NCBI GenBank assembly: GCA_007693765.1
Contig: RECZ01000173.1
Span: 1-36,193 of the forward strand
DNA: 36,193 nucleotides
Direction: 5' to 3'
Source of the DNA: Phycisphaerales bacterium
Lineage (GTDB): Bacteria > Planctomycetota > Phycisphaerae > Phycisphaerales > UBA1924
A program made the translations under genes and the position numbers. Shown in pieces: positions 25,630 through 32,600 of this stretch (positions are counted from its first letter, which is position 1; every line of letters starts with the position of its first letter). Under the pieces are notes generated by a model. That model saw only the letters and a list, made by a program, of their open reading frames with translations, searched no databases and had not been told where the DNA came from.

Positions 25630-26367
25630 ATGATCAATCTTCGTTTCATGGCTGTCGCGACAGCGCTCGTGGCCACGTCGGGCGTTTCGCTCGCCGGGGT
25701 CGTTCAGGTCCAAGCCAACCCCGGCGCGCCGTGGCAGCGTGCGGACACTTCGGGCGGCGGCTTCCGGGCCACCACGATCTCCGGCTTCAACGGGGTGATG
25801 GGCGGCCGCGGCGGCACCGCGACCTCCTTCATCACGTTCTGCCTCGAGCGCAACGAGCAGCTCAGCGGCAACAACGCCCAATACAACACCGAGATCTCGA
25901 CCAGCGCCACCATGGGCGGCGGCGGCGCCATCCCCGACGGTAAGGGCGGCATGCACGACCCCATCACCGCCGTCACCGCCACCCTCTACCGCGAGTTCCG
26001 CTTCGGCGGCACCTTCGGCGGCATCGCCACCGCGGGCCTCGATAGCTCGTCGTGGTCCACCTCCCTGACGGACTCCCTCCAGCTCGCGATCTGGTTCGAA
26101 GAGGGTGAGCTCACCAACTCCTCCCTGATGAACCAGTTCACCAGCGACAACGCCGCCGTCGCGATGCACACCTGGGCCATGAACCAGGTCGCCAACCTCA
26201 ACCTCGGCCAGTACGACATCGGCAACGTCCGCGTGCTGCGGATGTTCAACGCCGACGGCAGCAACTCCCAGGACCTGCTGACGATCATCCCGCTGCCCTC
26301 CGCCGCCGGTCTGGCGTGCCTCGGGCTGATCGCGGTCGGTGGCCGCAACCGCCGCCGGGCCTTCTGA
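25630..26367 (+). CDS. Secreted protein with IPLP-type C-terminal sorting tag (paralog A)
   Basis: I set the start at ATG 25630, preceded by GAGGTGAGAG, rather than the in-frame GTG at 25621; this gives 245 aa. The N-terminus is a signal peptide (MINLRFMAVATALVATSGVSLA, cleavage probably after SLA). The body is Gly/Ser/Thr-rich, with GGGFRAT, GGRGGTATSFITFCLERNE and LQLAIWFEEGEL. It ends with a PEP-CTERM-like tag: IPLPS, a hydrophobic helix (GLACLGLIAV) and RNRRRAF. Such tags are recognised by exosortases, so the exosortase at 15694-16557 is the natural candidate processor. The function of the mature protein is unknown; extracellular matrix or surface attachment is a family-level guess. A tandem paralog follows at 26775. 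Confidence 0.88.
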   Translation: MINLRFMAVATALVATSGVSLAGVVQVQANPGAPWQRADTSGGGFRATTISGFNGVMGGRGGTATSFITFCLERNEQLSGNNAQYNTEISTSATMGGGGAIPDGKGGMHDPITAVTATLYREFRFGGTFGGIATAGLDSSSWSTSLTDSLQLAIWFEEGELTNSSLMNQFTSDNAAVAMHTWAMNQVANLNLGQYDIGNVRVLRMFNADGSNSQDLLTIIPLPSAAGLACLGLIAVGGRNRRRAF

Positions 26368-26375
26368 GACCGGCC
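26284..26375 (+). repeat. 92-bp direct repeat, copy 1 (sorting-tag region of paralog A)
   Basis: This block is identical, base for base by my reading, to 27447-27538. It covers the codons for the whole IPLP tag, the TGA stop and the next 8 bases. The flanking 5' sequence still aligns with scattered mismatches, and the 3' flank diverges at once. Confidence 0.9.
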
Positions 26376-26410
26376 CAGGCCGCCTCCAACGTTCCCGACC
26401 CATCATGGAG

Positions 26411-26441
26411 CGAGGCCCCCACCCGGGGGCCTCGTTTTTTT
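26411..26441 (+). terminator. Intrinsic terminator of paralog A
   Basis: A perfect 10-bp stem CGAGGCCCCC (26411-26420) and GGGGGCCTCG (26425-26434) closes a 4-base loop (ACCC) and is followed by seven T (26435-26441). Confidence 0.94.
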
Positions 26442-26633
26442 GAGGCGGCCACATCAACGAATGCCCGGCGACGGAAAAAGTCAGGCAGAACAGATCTTTT
26501 CCCGGCGCCGCGAGGAAAATGCGGCGCCGACGCCCGCTCGTCAGCCGCTCCTGCGCTTACCCAGACTGACACGGCGCGTTCAGTCCACGCAAAAATAATC
26601 TTCGCGATATGCCGGAATAGGGGGTGTTCGGGG

Positions 26634-26662
26634 TGGACTTTAAAAAGCCCCTAGGGTAAATT
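26634..26662 (+). promoter_or_regulatory. Candidate sigma70-like promoter of paralog B
   Basis: TGGACT (26634-26639) and TAAATT (26657-26662) each match four of six consensus bases and are exactly 17 bases apart, in a locally AT-rich stretch. The spacer contains the palindrome CCCTAGGG, a possible operator. The start codon is 112 bases further on. Confidence 0.4.
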
Positions 26663-26774
26663 ATTAGTCGGAAATCGGACCTACCTGAGCGAGAGAGTCG
26701 TGGGTGGGCCCGGGCCAGATTCGGTACGTGCCGGAGTGGTTCGGAAGCACAACAAATCGCGTGGGAGAGTGAAA

Positions 26775-27530
26775 ATGAGAGCAGCAAAGTTCCTCGTCGC
26801 AGCGGCAACCGTTGCCGTGGCAACCGCCGGCGCACACGGCGCGCAGGTGAAAATCAACACCACGCCGACGAGCGTCGGCAGCGACTTTGTCGGCGGCAAC
26901 CAAGGCGGCGGCTTCCGCGCCACCGAGCAGGGCGGGTTCATCGGCGTCATGGGCGGACGCGGCGGCGACGCCTCGTCGTTCATCACGTTCTGCCTCGAGC
27001 GGAACGAGAACCTCGCCAACAACGTGGTGTACGACACCAAGATCTCTATCTATGCGGTGGGCGGCGGTGGCGGGGCCATCCCCGATCCCGACCCGTCGAA
27101 CCCGACCGGCTTCAAGGACCCCATCACCACCGTAACCGCGGCGCTCTACCGCGAGTTCCGCAGGGGCGGCAATTTCGGCGGTACGGGTGTCCTCGCCGCT
27201 CTGTCCGGCGGCGCGTGGAGCACCGAAGCTTCGACCGCTCTGCAGCTGGCGATCTGGAAGGAAGAGGGGGAGTTCAATGCTTCTCTCACCAACCAGTTCA
27301 ACAACAACACCATGGCCCAGCTCATGCACGCATGGGGGGTCGACAACGACACGGGCTCTCTCGGCAACGTCCGTGTGCTCCAGCTCTGGGCGTCCGGTTC
27401 GCTCCCGAACCCCGGGACGGGCGATGTGCGTCAGGACGTGCTGACCATCATCCCGCTGCCCTCCGCCGCCGGTCTGGCGTGCCTCGGGCTGATCGCGGTC
27501 GGTGGCCGCAACCGCCGCCGGGCCTTCTGA
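26775..27530 (+). CDS. Secreted protein with IPLP-type C-terminal sorting tag (paralog B)
   Basis: I chose ATG 26775 (GGGAGAG just upstream) over the longer GTG-start frame at 26700, because a clean signal peptide begins here (MRAAKFLVAAATVAVATAGA-HG-AQ). The 251-aa product aligns along its length with paralog A: GGGFRATEQGG, MGGRGGDASSFITFCLERNE, GGGGAIPDPDP, TAALYREFRRGGNFGG, LQLAIWKEEGEF and SLGNVRVLQLW. It ends with the same IPLPS-helix-RNRRRAF tag. The body has diverged while the tag region is identical in DNA. The two copies probably arose by tandem duplication. As with paralog A, export by Sec and processing by the local exosortase is the likely fate, and the function is unknown. Confidence 0.88.
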   Translation: MRAAKFLVAAATVAVATAGAHGAQVKINTTPTSVGSDFVGGNQGGGFRATEQGGFIGVMGGRGGDASSFITFCLERNENLANNVVYDTKISIYAVGGGGGAIPDPDPSNPTGFKDPITTVTAALYREFRRGGNFGGTGVLAALSGGAWSTEASTALQLAIWKEEGEFNASLTNQFNNNTMAQLMHAWGVDNDTGSLGNVRVLQLWASGSLPNPGTGDVRQDVLTIIPLPSAAGLACLGLIAVGGRNRRRAF

Positions 27531-27538
27531 GACCGGCC
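27447..27538 (+). repeat. 92-bp direct repeat, copy 2 (sorting-tag region of paralog B)
   Basis: This is the second copy of the block at 26284-26375, offset by 1163 bases, with no mismatch by my reading, including all synonymous sites, the stop codon and 8 bases beyond it. Confidence 0.9.
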
Positions 27539-27580
27539 TGATGAAGCACGGCCCTCGAGGCCGTCATGAGTACAACGCAT

Positions 27581-27612
27581 CGCGGGGTCCCTCACCGGGG
27601 CCCCGCGTTTTT
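27581..27612 (+). terminator. Intrinsic terminator of paralog B
   Basis: CGCGGGG (27581-27587) pairs with CCCCGCG (27601-27607), extended inwards by a T-G wobble and CCC/GGG around the loop TCACC. TTTTT follows (27608-27612). Confidence 0.9.
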
Positions 27613-28022
27613 CGTTGCGCTCTACGGCCGCACCCCCACGGGCGACGGGCACGTTGAGCACCGTGAAGCCGTAAAGCCCCGCGTGGCGGTGCACCACACC
27701 TGAAGGGGTATAGAGCCCCCCACGCGTCGACAGTGCCAGGCGCATAGCCCTCGATGTCGCGCGTGGCCCTCCTCCCGTTGCCGCGGCGGGCGGCGCGGGT
27801 CTATGCGCCCCGTCTCGTCCTCCACCGGCGCCCCCTTGGCTCATGGGCGATGAACAGGCTCATGCGATCCGCCACCCACTCCTCGCAGGGCCCCTCGACC
27901 GGTGTGTCGCACCACGGGCCGGAGCAAGCGAACACAACAGGCTCGCGCAGGCGGATTCGTGCCGCACCGCGGGATCACCCCAATCACCGGCTCGTACGAG
28001 TGCATAGGGGTGGAAGCGCACG

Positions 28023-28057
28023 AAAAACGCGGCGGCCGCTTGGAGGCGGCCGCCGCG
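28023..28057 (-). terminator. Intrinsic terminator of the minus-strand tagged-protein gene
   Basis: A perfect 12-bp inverted repeat (28028-28039 with 28046-28057, loop of 6) is followed, in the minus-strand sense, by five T (plus-strand AAAAA at 28023-28027). It lies 46 bases past the stop codon. Confidence 0.92.
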
Positions 28058-28102
28058 TTGATTTGGCGGTGTCGTGCTCCCGCGCGAGGCGGGGCGGTGA
28101 AA

Positions 28103-29062
28103 TCAGAGCCCGCGGCGACGACGCAACGCGATGACGCCCGTCAGGCCCGCCAGACCCAGCATCGCCGGGGTGGGCAGGGGGATGATCGTGGTTTCAAGCA
28201 TCGCCAAGGCATCCGTGAACGGGCCGTTTGCCACCTGCACCGAGCCGACGACCAGGTCGCCGACCATGGGGGTCAGGCCGGCGTAGCCGATGGGGGCGTC
28301 CTGCTCGAGCAGGGTGGTGTTGAGGAGGATCTGCCACGAGATGGGGATTCCAGCGTCGGCATCGTACTCCCAGATAAGGCGTGCGGCGTCGACGCCGGGC
28401 GTTCCGCCGGAGCGCAAAATGTGGCCGGGCTCCTGCAGGCCCATCATCTGGCCTGAGTAATCCTGCCAGACGTTGCTGTTGATGTTGAGCCACCCGGACG
28501 AGCGAACGAAGACGGTGCCGGGACCGCCGTCACTGGTGCTGGCGCCGCCATCACCGGAGCCGGGAGCGACAGTGCTGGTGGTCCACGTCGCGGCGGACGT
28601 GCCGAACTTGGCCTGCAGACGAAGGCGGCTCTCACCGTTGGCGAGAAGGTCGTTGACGCCTCCGCCGCTGAACGCGGCCCAACCGGCAGCCGCGGCGGCG
28701 ATATCGGCGAACGAGCCGCCGTAGCCGATGACGGTGTGCCCAACGTCCCAAGTCCGGGCGGAGGTCGTGTCCCACTGGTTGCTGGGGGAGGGGATTTTGT
28801 AGTACCCGTCGTACGCGGCGCCGTCGTGCCCGGCGAGGGAGAAGGCTGAGCTGTCATTGACGGTGAAGCTCGTGGTGTACATGTTGAAGCCGAGGTTGGC
28901 GCTGCCGCGCGAGTAGTTCCCGGCTTGCAACGAGTGTCCGGCGAACTGCCAGCCGTCGGCGGCGGGGTTCCCCGTAAGCGTGTGGGCGTTGACGGTCGCG
29001 GCGCCGACGGCGGCCGTTGCGGCGGCGACGAGCGCCCGGGCGGTGATGGATGTTCTGGCCAT
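28103..29062 (-). CDS. Secreted protein with a second IPLP-type C-terminal sorting tag
   Basis: I set the start at the ATG ending at 29062 (MARTSITARAL), with GGAGAG upstream; the open frame extends to 29509 but that part is not protein-like. The 319-aa product has a signal peptide (ALVAAATAAVGAATVNAHT) and a body rich in Gly, Ser, Trp and Asn (NPAADGWQFAGHSLQAGNY, WDVGHTVIGYGGSFADIAA). It ends with IPLPTPAMLGLAGLTGVIAL then RRRRGL. The tag has the same plan as in the two plus-strand paralogs but a different helix sequence, and the body is unrelated. It is a likely exosortase substrate of unknown function. The C-terminus is complete and a strong terminator follows. Confidence 0.88.
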   Translation of the reverse strand: MARTSITARALVAAATAAVGAATVNAHTLTGNPAADGWQFAGHSLQAGNYSRGSANLGFNMYTTSFTVNDSSAFSLAGHDGAAYDGYYKIPSPSNQWDTTSARTWDVGHTVIGYGGSFADIAAAAAGWAAFSGGGVNDLLANGESRLRLQAKFGTSAATWTTSTVAPGSGDGGASTSDGGPGTVFVRSSGWLNINSNVWQDYSGQMMGLQEPGHILRSGGTPGVDAARLIWEYDADAGIPISWQILLNTTLLEQDAPIGYAGLTPMVGDLVVGSVQVANGPFTDALAMLETTIIPLPTPAMLGLAGLTGVIALRRRRGL

Positions 29063-29184
29063 GATCTGGGTCTCTCCGAGGCAGGGGGGGCGGTCCCGAC
29101 GAGGGGGTCTGCAGCCCCACGAGGGCTCGTGATGCGTTGAGCACGAGCGCGTCCACGCGACAAACGGGGACGCCAAGTAGAGAT

Positions 29185-29213
29185 AATGTATCCGGATTCT
29201 GATATTTAGCCAA
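29185..29213 (-). promoter_or_regulatory. Candidate sigma70-like promoter for the minus-strand tagged-protein gene
   Basis: On the minus strand, TTGGCT (29213-29208) and TACATT (29190-29185) each match four of six consensus bases with a 17-base spacer, inside the AT-rich island. The leader to the ATG would be about 115 bases, similar to that of paralog B. Confidence 0.4.
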
Positions 29214-29377
29214 ACTAAATTCACAATATTTCGTTCAATATGAACGGCCGACGGGCAGTGCGGCCTCCGTGTCGGAGCCGATAACCAGACCCAGACGTCG
29301 CCGGAGCATTCGGGCAGGGCAGTGGCCGCATCGCCGCGGCCTGCGCTCCGTCCGCGGCTAACGGTCATCTGTCCAAC

Positions 29378-29425
29378 CCCGAACGCGATCAGAACGAGAT
29401 CGAGGTCGTTGGAGTCGACCCCACC
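29378..29425 (-). pseudogene. Possible relic of a dockerin/EF-hand-like C-terminal repeat
   Basis: The minus-strand frame reads GGVDSNDLDLVLIAFG, close in pattern to the repeats at the end of the subtilase in this window (GVVDFADLSLVLGSFG). Sequence on either side is not protein-like and no stop follows directly, so it is at most a decayed 3' fragment. A 16-residue match may also be chance. Confidence 0.25.
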
Positions 29426-29635
29426 GGGCCGCGCCGGGGTCCGTCTGTTCCGGTTGCGCGGGGGAGACGGCTCGTGGCACGTCGGGGATGCGGCCGCGTG
29501 GGGTCGCACGCTTCAGGAGGGATGGGGGGCGGTCGATGCTCGACTCCGATGGCTGTCGGAGGGTCGGGGACGGCGCAGCGTGCGCACCCCACCGCTCCTG
29601 GACCACACGAGTCTCCGCGAGCGAGGAAAACGCAC

Positions 29636-32449
29636 ATGCGAATCAGCAAGACCAACGCCGAGCGAAACACGTTCCGATCGATCACCGGGGGGCTCAGCGC
29701 GTTGGAGCGCAAGCCCGTCTACATCACCGCGCTCGTCGCGACGCTCGCGTCGCTCGCCGCGGCCGGCTGCTCCACGTCCACCAGCGCCAACCGCTCCTAC
29801 GGCTCCAACGCCATGACGCGCGACGCGATGGCGAACAAGGCCACCGTGAGCATCGACCCGCAGGGCGCGGTCGGTCGTCACAACAGGGAGTGGTTCGAGA
29901 AGCAGGGCTCGCACATCGAGTTGCCCGCCGTGTGGGTGAGCGAGGCCCGCACCGCGACCGCCGAGATCGAGGCCCGTCGCGCCGCCGCCCAGTCGATGCA
30001 GGTCGAGCGTCAGGCCGAGCACGTCACCGCGCTGGCCCAGGCCGATGCGCAGCGTCAGGGCGCCTTCAGCCGCCACGACGCCGACCTCGCCCGCGCCCGC
30101 CAGATGGAGAAGGAGTACAACGCCAAGATCGACGAGATGAACTCGTTCGCCGCCGCCAGGCAGCGCGGTTACGAGGTCGCCTCGCGTCAGGGCGCCGCCG
30201 ACATCCGCGCCACGCTGCAGGAGCGTCAGGCCGAGTTCGAGAAGATGCGCAGCCTCGCCGAGATGGAGCTCCGCCAAGCCGAGGCCCAGCATCAGCAGAT
30301 GCTCGCCACCCGGCGCGCCGTCGAGCAGCAGGGCCGCGTCCGCATCGATGAGATGACCAAGTCGATGGAGATGACGCAGTCCCGCACGGCCAGCAAGATC
30401 GCCGCGCTCCGCACCAGCTCCAAGTCGATCAACGACCAGACCCAGGCCCGCGTCTCTGAGATGCAGGAGCAGATCAAGTCTCTCGAGCAGCAGACCAAGG
30501 CCCGCAGCGCCGAGTTGCGCCAGCGCGCCGCCTCGCTGGAGGAGCAGAGCAAGGCCATCGCCGACGAGCTCAACGCCCGCGCCGAGGCCGTCTCCAAGAC
30601 CGACGTCGAGGGCTCCTACAACCTCGCCATCAAGAAGTCCGACATGGAGTTCGAGCAGGTCCGCGCCGAGGTCGAGGCCCTCTACCGCCGCGCCGAGGCC
30701 ATGATGCGCGAGACCGAGGGCGAGCTCTCCCGCCTGCGCGGCGAGGCCCAGAAGTTCCAGAACGTCTCCAGCGCCGACTTCAACCGCCAGATCGCCTCGC
30801 TCGAGTCGTTCCGCGACAGCGGCATCGCCGAGTCCGACACGATCCGCGCACAGGCCGACCGCATCGAGTCGCACGGCCGCGCCGAGTTCGTGAAGGCCGA
30901 GGTCGAGGCGATGGCCAAGGCCATCCGTGAGCAGGGCGCCCACCAGTCCACCCTCTCGCAGGCCCAGTACGAGAAGATCAAGGCCGAGGCCGAGTCCAAG
31001 GCCGCCAAGGTCCGCGCCGACATCCTCGCCACCATCGCCAAGCAGGCCTCGGTGAACAGCGTCGAGTTCCCCGGCAAGACCATCCCCACCGCGCCCGGCG
31101 CCTCGCGCACCGAGCCCACGCCCAGCCCCGAGGTGGCCGGCGCCAAGCCCCCGGTCGTGGAGCCCGAGCACGTCGCCGCGTTCAAGGTCTCGCTCGCGCA
31201 GGCCATGAACCTGCGTCAGCAGGCCGAGGTGAAGCACACCGACGTCCTCGCCACCTTCGAGGAGCGCTCCCGCAAGCTCGACATGTGGCTCGAGCAGCAG
31301 AACGCGCAGACGCGTGAGATGTACGCCAAGGCCAACGCATTCGAGCAGCACAACCGCGCCCGCATCTCCGAGGTCACCGCCCAGGCCGAGAACGAGCTCC
31401 GCAAGGGCGAGGCCGACATGCAGCGCGCCAAGGCCGAGGCCGAGGCCAACCGGAAGGACACCCTCGCCACCATCACCAACCTCCGCGCCGAGGCCCGGCG
31501 CGTGCTCGAGCGCGGCAAGGCCAGCGCCACCACGCTCCTCGCCAACGCCGAGGCCAACGACATCGCCGGCGCCGCCGAGGCACAGGCCATGCGCGTCGCC
31601 CTCGACTCCACGCGCCGCCGCGGCGTCGCCGAGGTCGCCCGCCTGAACGCCGAGGCATCGTCGCTCGAGTCCTCGCAGGGCGCGCTCGTCGCCCAGATGC
31701 GCAAGGAGATCGAGGCCGCCAATCACATCCTCCGCGCCGAGCTGGCCCGTCTCGACCAGTCCGCCGCGTCCTTCATCGAGGTCGCCCGCGCCACCTTCGA
31801 GGAGGCCAACACCATCGCCTCCGCCTACAACACCAAGTCTCAGGCCGAGATCGCCCGCATGGAGGCCTTCAACGAGTCCGCCCGTCTCGCGGCCCGCGCC
31901 GACGTCGACCACATGATGAACGTCGCCGGCGCCCAGCGCCTCACCGCCCAGGCCGATGTGCAGCGCACCGTCGCCAAGGCCGACGCCAACCGCGGCTTCT
32001 TCGAGGCCGACGACTCCGTCACCCGCTCGCGCATCGCGGCCCAGACCCGCATGTCCGACGCCGCAGTCGAGGCGTGGATGGCCGAGGCCAACGCCCTCGA
32101 GCAGGCCACCGTCGCCATGTTCCACTCCCGCGTCGTCGAGACGCTCTCCGACCGCAACCGCGCCTACGCCCAGCGCTACCTCAGCGATCAGCAGACCCGC
32201 GCCCGCACCGAGCAGGCCATGGCCGCCGCACAGGCGCACCAGCAGCTCGCCCAGCAGGCCATGCTCTCGCTCAACGAGAAGAACAGCAGCTTCCAGACCG
32301 CGGCCCAGCAGAACTGGGACATCCGTCTCGCGATGCCCTCCAACCTGCCCGCGCCCACCAGCAGCGACGTCGCCTACGAGAACGTCACCAACAAGGTGAA
32401 CGCCCGCACCGGTTCGATCTTCGCCAACGTCCCCGTCGACAACGACTAA
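29636..32449 (+). CDS. Large Ala/Glu-rich coiled-coil protein, putative lipoprotein
   Basis: I chose ATG 29636 (GAGGA at -11) although the frame is open from 29474; this gives 937 aa. After ~28 polar residues there is a hydrophobic segment (VYITALVATLASLAAAGC) ending in a possible lipobox with Cys45. The -3 residue is Ala rather than the usual Leu, so lipidation is likely but not sure. The rest is almost entirely helical, dominated by Ala, Glu, Arg, Gln and Lys with heptad patterning (EARRAAAQSMQVERQAEHV, ADMQRAKAEAEANRKDTLA). It is broken once by a Pro-rich linker near residues 480-510 (PTAPGASRTEPTPSPEVAGA). It would form a very long rod in the periplasm or at the outer surface. I recognise no family. 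A terminator follows. Confidence 0.82.
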   Translation: MRISKTNAERNTFRSITGGLSALERKPVYITALVATLASLAAAGCSTSTSANRSYGSNAMTRDAMANKATVSIDPQGAVGRHNREWFEKQGSHIELPAVWVSEARTATAEIEARRAAAQSMQVERQAEHVTALAQADAQRQGAFSRHDADLARARQMEKEYNAKIDEMNSFAAARQRGYEVASRQGAADIRATLQERQAEFEKMRSLAEMELRQAEAQHQQMLATRRAVEQQGRVRIDEMTKSMEMTQSRTASKIAALRTSSKSINDQTQARVSEMQEQIKSLEQQTKARSAELRQRAASLEEQSKAIADELNARAEAVSKTDVEGSYNLAIKKSDMEFEQVRAEVEALYRRAEAMMRETEGELSRLRGEAQKFQNVSSADFNRQIASLESFRDSGIAESDTIRAQADRIESHGRAEFVKAEVEAMAKAIREQGAHQSTLSQAQYEKIKAEAESKAAKVRADILATIAKQASVNSVEFPGKTIPTAPGASRTEPTPSPEVAGAKPPVVEPEHVAAFKVSLAQAMNLRQQAEVKHTDVLATFEERSRKLDMWLEQQNAQTREMYAKANAFEQHNRARISEVTAQAENELRKGEADMQRAKAEAEANRKDTLATITNLRAEARRVLERGKASATTLLANAEANDIAGAAEAQAMRVALDSTRRRGVAEVARLNAEASSLESSQGALVAQMRKEIEAANHILRAELARLDQSAASFIEVARATFEEANTIASAYNTKSQAEIARMEAFNESARLAARADVDHMMNVAGAQRLTAQADVQRTVAKADANRGFFEADDSVTRSRIAAQTRMSDAAVEAWMAEANALEQATVAMFHSRVVETLSDRNRAYAQRYLSDQQTRARTEQAMAAAQAHQQLAQQAMLSLNEKNSSFQTAAQQNWDIRLAMPSNLPAPTSSDVAYENVTNKVNARTGSIFANVPVDND

Positions 32450-32484
32450 GACCCGGCGACCGATCTCTCTGACGCCATCTTCAC

Positions 32485-32518
32485 GCGGGCGGGCTCCCAA
32501 CCGGGGCCCGCCCGCTTT
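32485..32518 (+). terminator. Intrinsic terminator of the coiled-coil gene
   Basis: GCGGGCGGGC (32485-32494) pairs with GCCCGCCCGC (32506-32515), extended by TCC/GGG inside, with a loop of about 5 bases. Only three T follow, so it is weaker than the others on paper. Confidence 0.75.
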
Positions 32519-32539
32519 GCTGCGCGCATCCGGCGCACG

Positions 32540-32573
32540 AAAAACGCCCCCGGCGCATCGCGCGCCGGGGGCG
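32540..32573 (-). terminator. Intrinsic terminator of the subtilase gene
   Basis: A perfect 12-bp stem (32545-32556 with 32562-32573, 5-base loop) is followed in the minus-strand sense by five T (plus-strand AAAAA at 32540-32544). Together with the terminator at 32485 it insulates the two convergent genes. Confidence 0.92.
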
Positions 32574-32600
32574 TGGATCAATCAGAACGAGGGCGACGCG

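Larger units (their letters stand above)
26368..26774 (+). other. Intergenic region between the two tagged paralogs
   Basis: After the terminator at 26411-26441 no gene is visible. The right half holds a sigma70-like promoter candidate (26634-26662) and a palindrome CCCTAGGG (26649-26656) that lies within its spacer. A leader of roughly 100 bases then runs to ATG 26775. Confidence 0.5.
27531..28102. other. Intergenic region between convergent tagged-protein genes
   Basis: The region holds a + strand terminator near its left end and a - strand terminator near its right end. The ~400 bases in between (27613-28020) have open frames on both strands, but none has a convincing start and family match. 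On the minus strand one frame reads VVFACSGPWCDTPVEGPCEEWVADRMSLF-style sequence before it stops, which might be a remnant. I do not call a gene. Confidence 0.5.
29063..29635. other. Divergent intergenic region with AT-rich core and a possible dockerin-like relic
   Basis: This 573-base gap separates the minus-strand tagged-protein gene from the plus-strand coiled-coil gene. It holds a markedly AT-rich island (about 29177-29245) with a minus-strand promoter candidate, and a minus-strand segment (29378-29425) reading GGVDSNDLDLVLIAFG, which resembles half of a dockerin/EF-hand repeat. No intact gene was found. The plus-strand promoter of the coiled-coil gene could not be placed; GAGGA lies upstream of its ATG. 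Confidence 0.5.

Noticed and set aside
27613-28020. Minus-strand Cys-rich frame (CSGPWCDTPVEGPCEE) as a small gene
   Set aside because: No proper start codon or ribosome binding site, and it stops quickly. It could be a remnant, but this is not enough to call a gene.
27754-28134. 126-codon plus-strand frame in the convergent intergenic region
   Set aside because: It is Arg/Ser-rich without any family resemblance and crosses the strong minus-strand terminator at 28023-28057.
29175-29245. AT-rich island as a replication origin or phage attachment site
   Set aside because: There are no DnaA-box cluster, iterons, tRNA or integrase. Divergent promoters are the simpler reading.
29513-32581. 1022-codon open frame antisense to the coiled-coil gene
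   Set aside because: It arises from the strong GC3 bias of the Ala/Glu-rich plus-strand gene. The translation is a monotonous Leu/Gly/Val/Asp/His mix with no start context or family match.
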